This document shows, in pieces, positions 26,474-35,372 of a stretch of 64,000 nt of DNA; within the stretch, counting starts at the first letter, position 1, and each line of letters starts with the position of its first letter. This DNA comes from Croceicoccus mobilis (lineage in GTDB: Bacteria > Pseudomonadota > Alphaproteobacteria > Sphingomonadales > Sphingomonadaceae). The DNA lies in contig NZ_LYWZ01000025.1 of NCBI RefSeq assembly GCF_001661965.1, positions 62,001 through 126,000 of the forward strand, given 5' to 3'. Under the pieces are notes generated by a model, which saw nothing but the letters and a program-made list of their open reading frames with translations, made no database searches and was not told the origin of the DNA. Position numbers and translations under genes: made by a program.

Positions 26474-27031
26474 TCAGTGCGCCATCTCCCCGTGATCCAT
26501 GCTCATCGCGCCGACATCATCCTGCCCCGGCAGATCATCCGCCGGCCCGATTACCAGCGCCGTCGCCGAAATCTTGTCGCCATTATCAAGTGTTACCGTC
26601 AGATCCGTGGTTCCGCCCGCTACCAGCGTGGCGTCTAGATCGAACAGCATCACGTGGAAGCCGCCGGGTGCGAAGGCCACGGTTTCCATCGGTTCCATCA
26701 GGATCGAACCGGCAGAGGCCATCATCGCGACCCCGTCCTCGACGATGCTTTCGTGCAGTTCGGCTTCGCCTGCTCCCATTACCGATGCGCTGGCAATGCG
26801 GATCGGGGTATCGCGCTTTGATTGCAGCGTGAAATAGGCGGCACCCGGGCGGCCCGGCACGGCGGGAAGGCGGACCACCGCATCCGAAAGCACCATGCCC
26901 AGCTCCTCGACCGGCGCGGGCGCGACCGGGCCGGTTTCGGCGGCGGTCTCATTTTCGCCCGCAGGCTTTTCCCCGCAGGCGGCCAACGCCAGCGGCAAGG
27001 CGATTGCGGTAATCAGGGTTAGTTTGCGCAT
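26474..27031 (-). CDS. Periplasmic copper chaperone of the PCuAC (DUF461) family, lipoprotein
   Basis: A 185-residue protein starting at 27031 with a lipoprotein signal (MRKLTLITAIALPLALAAC). The PCuAC domain covers about residues 45-165. Candidate copper ligands are His and Met residues in AELHESIVEDGVAMM and in GGFHVMLFDLD; the family carries Cu(I) to cytochrome oxidase assembly proteins. The C-terminus is also His/Met rich (GAMSMDHGEMAH). It is divergent from dnaK across a short gap. Longer in-frame starts exist but would overlap the dnaK promoter. Confidence 0.88.
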   Translation of the reverse strand: MRKLTLITAIALPLALAACGEKPAGENETAAETGPVAPAPVEELGMVLSDAVVRLPAVPGRPGAAYFTLQSKRDTPIRIASASVMGAGEAELHESIVEDGVAMMASAGSILMEPMETVAFAPGGFHVMLFDLDATLVAGGTTDLTVTLDNGDKISATALVIGPADDLPGQDDVGAMSMDHGEMAH

Positions 27032-27090
27032 GGACAGGCGTCTTTCCCACGGACAGTTGTTGATGGGCATCAGATAGGGGGCGTGGCCCA

Positions 27091-27118
27091 CTTGTTCCAC
27101 CGAAAAGCGCCCCTATAT
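27091..27118 (+). promoter_or_regulatory. Sigma-32 (RpoH) heat-shock promoter of dnaK
   Basis: CTTG at 27091-27094 and CCTATAT at 27112-27118, separated by 17 bp, match the alphaproteobacterial RpoH consensus CTTG-N17-CYTATNT exactly. The dnaK ATG lies about 97 bp downstream. Confidence 0.85.
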
Positions 27119-27214
27119 CGCGCTTCAGAATGAAGAGCCGCACCGGTCTGCTTGCCCCCTGTGGGGAGTGTGCCAAACGCGGTGTCAGCAAGTAGAAGGG
27201 TGAAAACAAGTACA

Positions 27215-29140
27215 ATGGCTAAAGTAATCGGCATCGACCTCGGCACGACCAACAGCTGCGTTGCGGTGATGGACGGCGACAAGCCCAAGGTCATCGAGAA
27301 TTCCGAAGGCGCGCGCACGACGCCCTCGATCGTCGCCTTTACCAAGGATGGCGAGCGCCTGATCGGTCAGCCGGCAAAGCGCCAGGCCGTGACCAATCCC
27401 GACAACACGATCTTTGCCGTCAAGCGCCTTATCGGCCGCCGCTTCGAAGACCCCATGACCAAGAAGGACATGGAGCTGGTCCCCTATGACATCGTCAAGG
27501 GCAAGAACGGCGACGCATGGGTTAAGGCGGGCGGTGAAGATTATTCCCCGTCGCAGATCTCGGCCTTCACTCTGCAGAAGATGAAGGAAACCGCCGAGAG
27601 CTATCTTGGCGAAACCGTTTCGCAGGCGGTCATCACCGTTCCTGCATACTTCAACGACGCGCAGCGTCAGGCGACCAAGGACGCCGGCCAGATCGCGGGT
27701 CTTGAAGTCCTGCGCATCATCAACGAGCCGACTGCGGCTGCGCTCGCCTATGGCCTCGACAAGGAAGACGGCAAGACCATTGCCGTCTACGACCTTGGCG
27801 GCGGCACTTTCGACATCTCGATCCTCGAGATTGGCGATGGCGTGTTCGAGGTGAAGTCGACCAATGGCGACACCTTCCTTGGTGGTGAGGATTTCGACAG
27901 CGCGATCGTCGAATATCTGGCCGATTCCTTCCAGAAGAAGGAAGGCATGGACCTCAAGAAGGACAAGCTGGCGCTGCAGCGACTGAAAGAGGCCGCCGAA
28001 AAGGCGAAGATCGAGCTGTCCAGCGCCCAGACCACGGAAGTGAACCTGCCGTTCATCACCGCGCGCATGGAGGGTGGCAGCACCACCCCGCTGCATCTGG
28101 TGGAAAACATCAGCCGTTCGGACCTTGAAAAGCTGGTCGATCGCCTGATCCAGCGCACGCTTGAACCCTGCAAGAAGGCTCTGGCCGACGCGGGCGTGAA
28201 GGCGAGCGAGATCGACGATGTCGTGATGGTCGGCGGCATGACCCGCATGCCCAAGGTGCGTGAAGTCGTGAAGAGCTTCTTCGGCAAGGAACCGCACACC
28301 GGCGTGAACCCGGACGAAGTCGTGGCCATGGGCGCTGCCATTCAGGCTGGCGTTCTGCAGGGCGACGTCAAGGACGTGCTGCTGCTCGACGTGACCCCGC
28401 TGTCGCTGGGTATCGAGACGCTGGGCGGCATCATGACCAAGATGATCGACCGCAACACCACGATCCCGACCAAGAAGTCGCAGGTTTACTCGACTGCCGA
28501 TGACAATCAGCAGGCAGTGACGATCCGCGTCTTCCAGGGTGAGCGCGAGATGGCCGCGGACAACAAGATCCTCGGCCAGTTCGACCTTGTCGGCATTCCG
28601 CCCGCACCGCGCGGCGTGCCCCAGATCGAGGTCACGTTCGACATCGACGCCAATGGCATCGTGAACGTTTCGGCCAAGGACAAGGGCACCGGCAAGGAGC
28701 AGCAGATCCGCATCCAGGCATCGGGCGGTCTGTCGGACTCCGACATCGACCAGATGGTGCAGGACGCAGAAAAGTTCGCCGAAGAGGACAAGAAGCGCAA
28801 GGCCAGCGCCGAAGCGCGCAATCAGGCCGACAGCCTCGTCCATTCGACCGAACAGCAGATCAAGGACAACGGCGACAAGATCGACGAAAGCCTCAAGGCC
28901 GACATCGAGGCTTCCATTGCCGAGCTGAAGACCGCGCTTGAAGGCGGCGATGTCGACGACATCAATGCCAAGAGCCAGGCCCTGGCCGAAAAGGCGATGA
29001 AGATGGGGCAGGCCATTTACGAAAAGCAGCAGGCCGAGGCAGGTGCCGCCGGTGACGCTGCTGCCGCGGACCAGGCAGCCGACGAGGAAGTCGTCGACGC
29101 CGAGTTCTCGGAAGTGGATGAAGACGGCAAGAACGCCTGA
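27215..29140 (+). CDS. dnaK: Molecular chaperone DnaK (Hsp70)
   Basis: A 641-residue Hsp70 chaperone that folds and protects proteins with DnaJ and GrpE. It starts [20 protein letters not shown] at 27215; an in-frame upstream ATG at 27152 gives an atypical 21-residue extension and is rejected. ATPase-domain motifs include [32 protein letters not shown] and [20 protein letters not shown]. The linker and peptide-binding domain carry [14 protein letters not shown], and the C-terminus ends in an acidic tail ([18 protein letters not shown]). The RpoH promoter upstream accounts for heat induction; no CIRCE is visible. Confidence 0.99.
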   Translation: MAKVIGIDLGTTNSCVAVMDGDKPKVIENSEGARTTPSIVAFTKDGERLIGQPAKRQAVTNPDNTIFAVKRLIGRRFEDPMTKKDMELVPYDIVKGKNGDAWVKAGGEDYSPSQISAFTLQKMKETAESYLGETVSQAVITVPAYFNDAQRQATKDAGQIAGLEVLRIINEPTAAALAYGLDKEDGKTIAVYDLGGGTFDISILEIGDGVFEVKSTNGDTFLGGEDFDSAIVEYLADSFQKKEGMDLKKDKLALQRLKEAAEKAKIELSSAQTTEVNLPFITARMEGGSTTPLHLVENISRSDLEKLVDRLIQRTLEPCKKALADAGVKASEIDDVVMVGGMTRMPKVREVVKSFFGKEPHTGVNPDEVVAMGAAIQAGVLQGDVKDVLLLDVTPLSLGIETLGGIMTKMIDRNTTIPTKKSQVYSTADDNQQAVTIRVFQGEREMAADNKILGQFDLVGIPPAPRGVPQIEVTFDIDANGIVNVSAKDKGTGKEQQIRIQASGGLSDSDIDQMVQDAEKFAEEDKKRKASAEARNQADSLVHSTEQQIKDNGDKIDESLKADIEASIAELKTALEGGDVDDINAKSQALAEKAMKMGQAIYEKQQAEAGAAGDAAAADQAADEEVVDAEFSEVDEDGKNA

Positions 29141-29147
29141 TCAGATA

Positions 29148-29175
29148 CCGGCCCCGGCAGCAATGTCGGGGCCGG
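29148..29175 (+). terminator. Hairpin between dnaK and dnaJ
   Basis: A perfect 9-bp stem, CCGGCCCCG (29148-29156) and CGGGGCCGG (29167-29175), with a 10-nt loop, just after the dnaK stop. It lacks a T-run, so it may attenuate rather than end read-through into dnaJ. Confidence 0.5.
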
Positions 29176-29361
29176 GCTTGATAAATGGCCCGCGCCTCCG
29201 TTACGCAAGGAAGCGTTAAGAGCGCGCGTTAACCTTGCTGATAGGGGCGCGGGTCTATTACGTTTTTCGCGCGTGCGGAAACACGGCGCGATTTTTCTGG
29301 AATTACAGGATCGAAGGACCATCCGCTTGTCGCGAGCGGGCATGTCCCATGGGGTAGCTTA

Positions 29362-30492
29362 GTGGAAACGGAAATCGACTTTTACGAATTGCTGGAGGTC
29401 GAACGCACGGCCGACGACAAGACGATCAAGTCTGCCTACCGCAAGCTGGCCATGCGTTTCCATCCGGACCGCAACCCCGGCGATGCCGAGGCGGAGGCCC
29501 AGTTCAAGGCGATCAGCCGTGCGTATGACTGCCTGAAAGATCCGCAGAAGCGCGCTGCATATGATCGTTATGGCCATGCCGCATATGAGCAGGCCGCCAG
29601 TGGTGGCGGCGGTGGCGGGCATCCCGGCGGCTTCTCCGACATCGGCGATATTTTCGAGACGATCTTTGGCTCCGCATTCGGCGGCGGTGGCGGCGGTGGC
29701 CGCCCGCGCCGGGGCGCGGACCTGCGCTATGACATGGAAATCACGCTGGAAGAGGCGTTCCATGGCAAGGATACCGAAATTTCGATTGAGGTGTCCCAGA
29801 CCTGCGAACCCTGCCACGGTTCGGGCGCGGAGCCCGGCACGGACGTCAAGCGTTGCGACACCTGCGCCGGCATGGGCAAGGTGCGTGCTCAGCAAGGTTT
29901 CTTTGTGGTGGAACGCGCCTGCCCGACCTGCCATGGCCGCGGCGAAGTGATCGCCACTCCCTGCCGTGCATGCGGCGGCGAAGGCCGCGTCGACATGCCG
30001 CAGAACCTTGAAATCACCGTTCCCCCGGGCGTCGAGACCGGCACCCGCATCCGCCTTTCAGGGAAGGGCGAGGCAGGGCCGCAGGGCGCGCCTCCGGGTG
30101 ACCTCTATATCTTCATGCATGTCCGCCGACACGATGTGTTCGAACGCGACGGCACCAATCTTTTCACCAAGGTCCCGATCACCTTTTCCAAGGCGGCGCT
30201 GGGCGGCACGGTCAGCCTGCCGGGTCTCGATGGCGAATGGATCACGGTCAATATCCCCGCGGGCGTGCAGTCAGGCGAACAACTGCGTAAGCGCGGCGAT
30301 GGCATGCCGGTGCTGCAGGGCCGTGGTCGCGGCGATTTGATCGTCGACATCCAAGTCGAGACACCGCGCAAGCTTTCCTCGCGCCAGAAGGAGCTTCTGC
30401 GCGAATTCCAGCAGAGCGAAACGCAGAACCAATGCCCGGATTCGATGGGCTTTTTCGAGCGGATCAAGGCTGGCTGGGGCAAGCCGCGCTAA
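29362..30492 (+). CDS. dnaJ: Chaperone DnaJ (Hsp40)
   Basis: The co-chaperone that delivers substrates to DnaK and stimulates its ATPase. The 376-residue protein starts at GTG (METEIDFYELLEVERTADDK). The J domain has HPD in MRFHPDRNPG, then a Gly/Phe-rich linker (GGGGGGHPGGFSDIGDIFET). The zinc centre has four CxxCxGxG repeats: CEPCHGSG, CDTCAGMG, CPTCHGRG and CRACGGEG. The substrate domains follow with GDLYIFMHVRRHDVFERDG. A 221-bp gap separates it from dnaK; a looser RpoH-like CTTG plus CTAT pattern near 29237-29265 might give it its own promoter. Confidence 0.98.
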   Translation: METEIDFYELLEVERTADDKTIKSAYRKLAMRFHPDRNPGDAEAEAQFKAISRAYDCLKDPQKRAAYDRYGHAAYEQAASGGGGGGHPGGFSDIGDIFETIFGSAFGGGGGGGRPRRGADLRYDMEITLEEAFHGKDTEISIEVSQTCEPCHGSGAEPGTDVKRCDTCAGMGKVRAQQGFFVVERACPTCHGRGEVIATPCRACGGEGRVDMPQNLEITVPPGVETGTRIRLSGKGEAGPQGAPPGDLYIFMHVRRHDVFERDGTNLFTKVPITFSKAALGGTVSLPGLDGEWITVNIPAGVQSGEQLRKRGDGMPVLQGRGRGDLIVDIQVETPRKLSSRQKELLREFQQSETQNQCPDSMGFFERIKAGWGKPR

Positions 30493-30498
30493 GTTGCT

Positions 30499-32820
30499 TC
30501 ATTCGCGCTTCGCAGGGCCTTCCATGACTTCCCGCCGCAGCGCCTCGATCAGATGGGCGCTGCATTGTCCGGCCTCGTCTTCCTCGGCAAGGATGGCGAG
30601 AAAGGCTTCCCGCCTGATATCGGCCATAAGGCCGGCGGGCAGGGCACTCTCCGGCTCCAGCGTGGAGGCGGTGATGTCGATCAGTCTTTCCGCCCCGTGC
30701 AGGCGACCCCACAGATAATCATTCTCACGATAGGCGCGGCTGAAGAACGCGCCGAAATTATAGAACTCGATGCCTTTCAGGCTTTCCGCCGCACCCCCGC
30801 CGCGAATGGCGCTGGCGTCTTCGGGGGAGATCCTGTCGACCTTGATCGGTTCAAACTCGTCGAATCCGCGCGCCCCCAATAGCGGCAGGGTCGCAATGTC
30901 GTAGAACGGAAAACCCAGATAGGCGAGCAGCAGCACCCTTCGTTGTTCGCGCGGTAGCGGCGACAACCCATCGGCAAGAAGCGCATCGACCTTGGGGTCG
31001 GTCTCGGCCAGGTCGCGTGTCGCGGCAATATGGGCGAGCGCGGCCTCCGGATCGGAAAAGATGCGACTGGCGACAGGGGGAAATCCCGGCCCAAGCGCTT
31101 CCACGCCATCAAGCCGGGTGTAGATCGAGAGCGCTTCATAGACCGCGTCGCGCGCGGCATTGCGCTTTTCTGCGGGCAGGGCACCGCCGATGTCACCGGG
31201 CGACAGCCTGCGCGCCAGCAGGCGCAACCGCCTGATGCGAAATCCGAGATCATGGGTGCGAAAGAAGCTTATCGCTTCCTCGCTCGCCCCGGTTTTTCCG
31301 CCCGAAAGGCTGGCGAGACCATGGTGCTCGAGAAAGCCTGACAGCGTGCTCGCAATGCTTTCGCGGCTTGGTTTGTCGCCGGGATGGGCGCGGCGGATCA
31401 GGCCGGCGAGGTTCTCGATGATCCCGGCATATTTGCTGCGGGCGTAGGAATGGAAGGCGAAACCCGCGTTCTCGGCGGCGGCCTGTTGTGCGCGGCGACG
31501 CCATTTGGTCAGCCGTTCGGGCGTCGGGCGATCAAGAAACAAGGTCCTTCCCAACAGGCGGTCGACGGTCGCCTCGACTTCGGGGCGCAGGGCATCGACG
31601 ATGGCGCGCAGGCGTGCGGCCTCTCGGCTATGGTCGGCGATGCGTTCCAGATCATCGCGGATCGGCTGTTCACGAGGGATCGCGGACAATGCGCCGAATA
31701 TTGCGCTGAAAAAGCCGATCTCGCGATTGGGTTCGCCGGGGTTGCCGTGGCCCATGCGAAAATCAGGGCGCGGATCAATATAGATAAAGCGCCGGTCGAC
31801 TTCCCGCGTCGCCGGGCGACCGGAAAGGGCGGCGATGGCCTCGGCAAAGGGCGCGCCCACCAGCACCGCCCCGTCGATCAGAGCGACATTGCCGATGTCG
31901 CCCGCGTGAACGTGATGCGGCATGACACGATGGAGGAATTCCTCGCGGCTGTCCCAGTTCTGGCCGCGCTCGGTTGCGAGCGCCTCGATCTCTGCGACGG
32001 TGAGGGGCGGGAAGGCGCCGGGAAAGCTGCTGGTCGCGCGTGCGGCAAAGACGAGGTCGGGGCGCGGCGCCATGACCGGGTCACCGCCATGGGCGCGGAA
32101 AGAGATTGGCAGGCGATGCTCGGTCTCACGCGCCATGGCCGGCGAATGGAGCCGAAGCGGCATGTTGGAGCCGCGAAAATCGGTAGCGGTGACGAACAGG
32201 TCGACCGGATGGCCATCGGGGATCAGTGACGGGCCCGGCTCCTGCCGCAACATGGCGACCAGCGCATCGTCGATCAGCCGGGCCATGCCGATCCCCGAGA
32301 AGGGCGGCGCGAACCAGCGTGAGCGGATCAGGCGCGACAGCTTGCCGCGCACTTCTTCTCGCGTTTCGGGTGCGACGGTGCGGGTGACGGCATTGCCGGG
32401 GCGACGCAGCGCCCATTCGACCAGCGGCTGTGCCCATAGTTTCGAAAAGCGATTGCCGGGTCGTGCCTCGGGCGCGACCAGCACATCGCTGTCCGCGCAA
32501 TCGAGCCACAACCGGGTCAGGGGATCGAGCGAGCGGCCCGTCAGCAATGCCTCGCCCAGGAAGATCGCATTCAGCCCGCCCGCGCTGGCCCCGGCCAGAA
32601 TATCGGGCACGACCCGCAGGCGAGTGTCGCCCTTCTTCGCCATGGCATCGAGAAGGCGGCGATAGGCGCTTTCGACGCCACGCGATGGCGGCGCTCCGCT
32701 GGCTGCTTCATTGGCGGCGCGGGCGAGGTGCCAGGTCTCTTTCGTAACGCCATGCATGTATACGGCGAGGCTGACGCCGCCATAGCAGATGAGCGCGATC
32801 CGCAGTTCCTTCTCCCTCAT
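30499..32820 (-). CDS. Patatin-like phospholipase domain protein (DUF3376 type)
   Basis: A 773-residue protein beginning MREKELRIALICYGGVSLAV, the patatin N-terminus. The lipase nucleophile motif is GASAG with Ser79, and the catalytic Asp is in IDGAVLVGAP (about residue 314), so the Ser-Asp dyad is intact. The long C-terminal part, with ERGRDWD-like and helical stretches, fits the DUF3376 patatin group found in actinobacteria and alphaproteobacteria. It has no signal peptide, so it is probably cytoplasmic or membrane-peripheral; the lipid substrate is unknown. It converges with dnaJ (6-bp gap) and is divergent from radA. Confidence 0.9.
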   Translation of the reverse strand: MREKELRIALICYGGVSLAVYMHGVTKETWHLARAANEAASGAPPSRGVESAYRRLLDAMAKKGDTRLRVVPDILAGASAGGLNAIFLGEALLTGRSLDPLTRLWLDCADSDVLVAPEARPGNRFSKLWAQPLVEWALRRPGNAVTRTVAPETREEVRGKLSRLIRSRWFAPPFSGIGMARLIDDALVAMLRQEPGPSLIPDGHPVDLFVTATDFRGSNMPLRLHSPAMARETEHRLPISFRAHGGDPVMAPRPDLVFAARATSSFPGAFPPLTVAEIEALATERGQNWDSREEFLHRVMPHHVHAGDIGNVALIDGAVLVGAPFAEAIAALSGRPATREVDRRFIYIDPRPDFRMGHGNPGEPNREIGFFSAIFGALSAIPREQPIRDDLERIADHSREAARLRAIVDALRPEVEATVDRLLGRTLFLDRPTPERLTKWRRRAQQAAAENAGFAFHSYARSKYAGIIENLAGLIRRAHPGDKPSRESIASTLSGFLEHHGLASLSGGKTGASEEAISFFRTHDLGFRIRRLRLLARRLSPGDIGGALPAEKRNAARDAVYEALSIYTRLDGVEALGPGFPPVASRIFSDPEAALAHIAATRDLAETDPKVDALLADGLSPLPREQRRVLLLAYLGFPFYDIATLPLLGARGFDEFEPIKVDRISPEDASAIRGGGAAESLKGIEFYNFGAFFSRAYRENDYLWGRLHGAERLIDITASTLEPESALPAGLMADIRREAFLAILAEEDEAGQCSAHLIEALRREVMEGPAKRE

Positions 32821-32912
32821 GCAAGGGACTGTGACACCCGGACCGATTAAAAGCCAGTGAATCAAGCTTCAGATAGAATTGCGTTCCCGGTCCGTTCCGG
32901 TTACGCGAGGTC

Positions 32913-34295
32913 ATGGCGAAACCCAAACGCAGATTCGTGTGCCAGGCTTGCGGCAGTGTCTCCCAGAAATGGCAGGGGCAATGTCATGACTGCGCCGAAT
33001 GGAACACGCTGGTAGAGGAAGCGCCCGCGACGGTATTTTCGTCAAAGCACGATTTGTCGGGCGGCGGGCGGCCGATTGCCTTTACCGCTCTGGATGAAGA
33101 CACGCCTTTGCCGGTGCGGCAGCCGACCGGCATGGCGGAATTCGACCGCGCATTGGGCGGCGGGCTGGTGCCGGGCAGTGCGATCCTGATGGGCGGCGAT
33201 CCGGGGATCGGCAAATCGACGCTGCTTTTACAGGCGAGTGCGAGCGTGGCGCGCAGCGGCAAGGACGCGGTTTACATCAGTGGTGAGGAAGCGGCGGGGC
33301 AGGTGCGGCTTCGCGCCGGGCGGCTGGGTCTCGCCGATGCGCCTATCCGTCTGGCGAGCGCGACTTCGGTGCGCGACATACTGACAACGCTGGGCGGGAT
33401 GGAGCCGCCGTCGCTACTGGTCATCGATTCGATCCAGACCATGCATTCCGACAAGATCGAGGGGGCGCCCGGCACGGTCAGCCAGGTGCGCGGCTGCGCG
33501 CTGGAACTGATCCGCTATGCCAAGGAATCGGGCTGCGTGCTGGTCATGGTCGGCCATGTGACGAAAGACGGCAATATCGCGGGGCCGCGCGTGCTGGAAC
33601 ACATGGTCGACGTGGTGATGAGCTTTGAGGGCGAGCGTTCGCACCAGTACCGGGTATTGCGCGCGCTGAAGAACCGCTTTGGCGCTGTGGACGAGATCGG
33701 CGTTTTCGCGATGGAAGGTGCGGGTCTGACCGAGGTGTCGAACCCCTCCATGCTGTTCCTCTCCACCCGCGACGAACCGGTGGCGGGCAGCGCGGTGTTT
33801 CCGGCGCTGGAGGGAACGCGGCCCGTTCTGGTCGAGATTCAGGCGCTGATCGTGCGGCTGCAATCGGGCGCGACGCCGCGGCGCGCGGTCGTAGGCTGGG
33901 ACAGCGGGCGGCTTGCCATGCTGCTTGCCGTGCTGGAATCGCGCTGTGGGCTCAGCTTTTCTTCGGCAGAGGTCTATCTCAACGTGGCGGGCGGCTATCG
34001 CCTGCAGGATCCGGCGGCGGATCTGGCCGTGGCGGCGGCGCTGGTTTCCGCGCTGGCCGACAGGCCGCTGGCGAAACAGTCGGTCTGGTTTGGCGAGGTA
34101 TCGCTGTCCGGTGAAATCCGCCCGGTTTCGCATGCGCCGCTGCGGCTGCGCGAATCTGCAAAGCTCGGCTTTGACAAGGCCTTTGGCCCGCCCCTAAATG
34201 GCGCAGCGTCAAGCGACGAGAAAGGATCGGCTCGTTATGACGCGATGGACCTGTTGATCGGATTGGTTGAACGGGTCGTTGGATCGGGCGATTAG
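32913..34295 (+). CDS. radA: DNA repair protein RadA
   Basis: A RecA-like ATPase that promotes branch migration in recombination. The 460-residue protein has an N-terminal zinc finger (Cys10, 13, 24, 27 in VCQACGSVSQKWQGQCHDC), Walker A GGDPGIGKST (residues 94-103), the RadA-specific KNRFG motif, and a C-terminal Lon-protease-like domain with GEVSLSGEIRPV. It heads a plus-strand run with cvpA and a NifU-like scaffold. Confidence 0.98.
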   Translation: MAKPKRRFVCQACGSVSQKWQGQCHDCAEWNTLVEEAPATVFSSKHDLSGGGRPIAFTALDEDTPLPVRQPTGMAEFDRALGGGLVPGSAILMGGDPGIGKSTLLLQASASVARSGKDAVYISGEEAAGQVRLRAGRLGLADAPIRLASATSVRDILTTLGGMEPPSLLVIDSIQTMHSDKIEGAPGTVSQVRGCALELIRYAKESGCVLVMVGHVTKDGNIAGPRVLEHMVDVVMSFEGERSHQYRVLRALKNRFGAVDEIGVFAMEGAGLTEVSNPSMLFLSTRDEPVAGSAVFPALEGTRPVLVEIQALIVRLQSGATPRRAVVGWDSGRLAMLLAVLESRCGLSFSSAEVYLNVAGGYRLQDPAADLAVAAALVSALADRPLAKQSVWFGEVSLSGEIRPVSHAPLRLRESAKLGFDKAFGPPLNGAASSDEKGSARYDAMDLLIGLVERVVGSGD

Positions 34296-34315
34296 ACGGG
34301 CGCGAATAGACCAGA

Positions 34316-34840
34316 ATGGAATATACCGGATTCGACCTGCTGGTCCTCGTGATCGTGGGGCTGGCTGCCGTGGGCGGCCTGCTGCGCGGTTTCGTCCATG
34401 AAACATTGTCGCTGGCAGCATGGGTCGCGGCGGTGGCAGCGATCTATTACCTGCATGAACCGCTGACCGGATTTCTTGTCGGGTTCTTCGAAGACAACGA
34501 TACCAACGCAGGGCTGCTGGCTTTCGTGCTGCTGCTGATCGTGCCTTATGTGGTGATGAAGCTTGTCGCGAAATGGGCCGGCAGCCGGACGCGCGAATCG
34601 GTCCTGGGCTTTGTTGATCGCATCCTTGGGCTGGGGTTCGGCGTGGTAAAGGGCGCGATCCTGGTCGTGCTGTCGTTTTCGATTTTGGCGCTGGGGTATG
34701 ACACCGCATGGGGTGCAGAAGGCCGGCCCGACTGGATCAAGGAGGCGCGCAGCTATCCTTTCGTCAATGCGGCCAGCAACGCACTTGTCGAGACCATTGC
34801 AGCACGGCGTGAGGCGTTTCAGGAAGAAGCCGCGCAGTGA
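34316..34840 (+). CDS. CvpA family membrane protein
   Basis: A 174-residue protein with four hydrophobic segments and the family's first block, FDLLVLVIVGLAAVGGLLRG followed by FVHETLSLAAWV. CvpA was named for colicin V production and is linked to envelope homeostasis; its biochemical role is unsettled. It starts 20 bp after radA, and its stop is 13 bp before the scaffold gene. Confidence 0.9.
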   Translation: MEYTGFDLLVLVIVGLAAVGGLLRGFVHETLSLAAWVAAVAAIYYLHEPLTGFLVGFFEDNDTNAGLLAFVLLLIVPYVVMKLVAKWAGSRTRESVLGFVDRILGLGFGVVKGAILVVLSFSILALGYDTAWGAEGRPDWIKEARSYPFVNAASNALVETIAARREAFQEEAAQ

Positions 34841-34853
34841 CGGGGCGATCGCG

Positions 34854-35282
34854 ATGAGCGCCGCGAAGCTTTACACGCCCGAAGTGTTGCGCGCTGCGGT
34901 CGCGCTGGCCCGATATCCGCTTTTGCCGGATTTTCCGCTTACGTCGGAGGCACGCTCCCCCAGTTGCGGCAGCACGTTGAGGATCGGACTTTCCGTGGAT
35001 GACGGCGGCGCCATCGACAGGCTCGGCCTGTCGCTCAGCGCCTGCGCCATCGGGCAGGCGAGTGCGGCCATCTTTGCCGGAAACGCAGTCGGTTCCTCCG
35101 CGCAGCGGATCGGTGCTTCGCGCAATGAGATCGAAGCTTGGCTGGGCGGCGAGAGGGCCATGCCCGATTGGCCCGGACTTGAACTGATCGCTGCGGCCCG
35201 CGACTATCCGGCACGCCATGGTGCAATCCTGCTTGCATGGAATGCCGCGATCCGCGCGCTCGACAATCAGCCGCGCGGCTGA
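34854..35282 (+). CDS. NifU/IscU-like iron-sulfur cluster scaffold protein
   Basis: A 142-residue protein from ATG 34854 (MSAAKLYTPEVLRAAVALAR). It has Cys in RSPSCGSTL and LSACAIGQASAAIF, matching two of the three cluster-binding cysteines of IscU/SufU proteins. The segment where the third Cys would be has HGAILLAWNA instead. The sphingomonad version of this family has the same pattern in memory, so it is a divergent scaffold or regulator rather than classic IscU. Function in cluster assembly is inferred. Confidence 0.75.
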   Translation: MSAAKLYTPEVLRAAVALARYPLLPDFPLTSEARSPSCGSTLRIGLSVDDGGAIDRLGLSLSACAIGQASAAIFAGNAVGSSAQRIGASRNEIEAWLGGERAMPDWPGLELIAAARDYPARHGAILLAWNAAIRALDNQPRG

Positions 35283-35372
35283 GCCGCTTTCCCACCATGC
35301 TCTTTCGTTGCGCTTGGCAATTCGCACAGGGCCGGTTTATGCGAAAGGCAAAGGGGCCAAGGGGAGAGCGGC

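Noticed and set aside
23141-27214. CIRCE elements for HrcA
   Set aside because: No TTAGCACTC-N9-GAGTGCTAA or close variant was found in the leaders of hrcA, grpE or dnaK when read by eye.
27185-28843. 552-codon minus-strand frame opposite dnaK
   Set aside because: A well-known type of antisense shadow over dnaK; not conserved as a protein and lacking translation signals.
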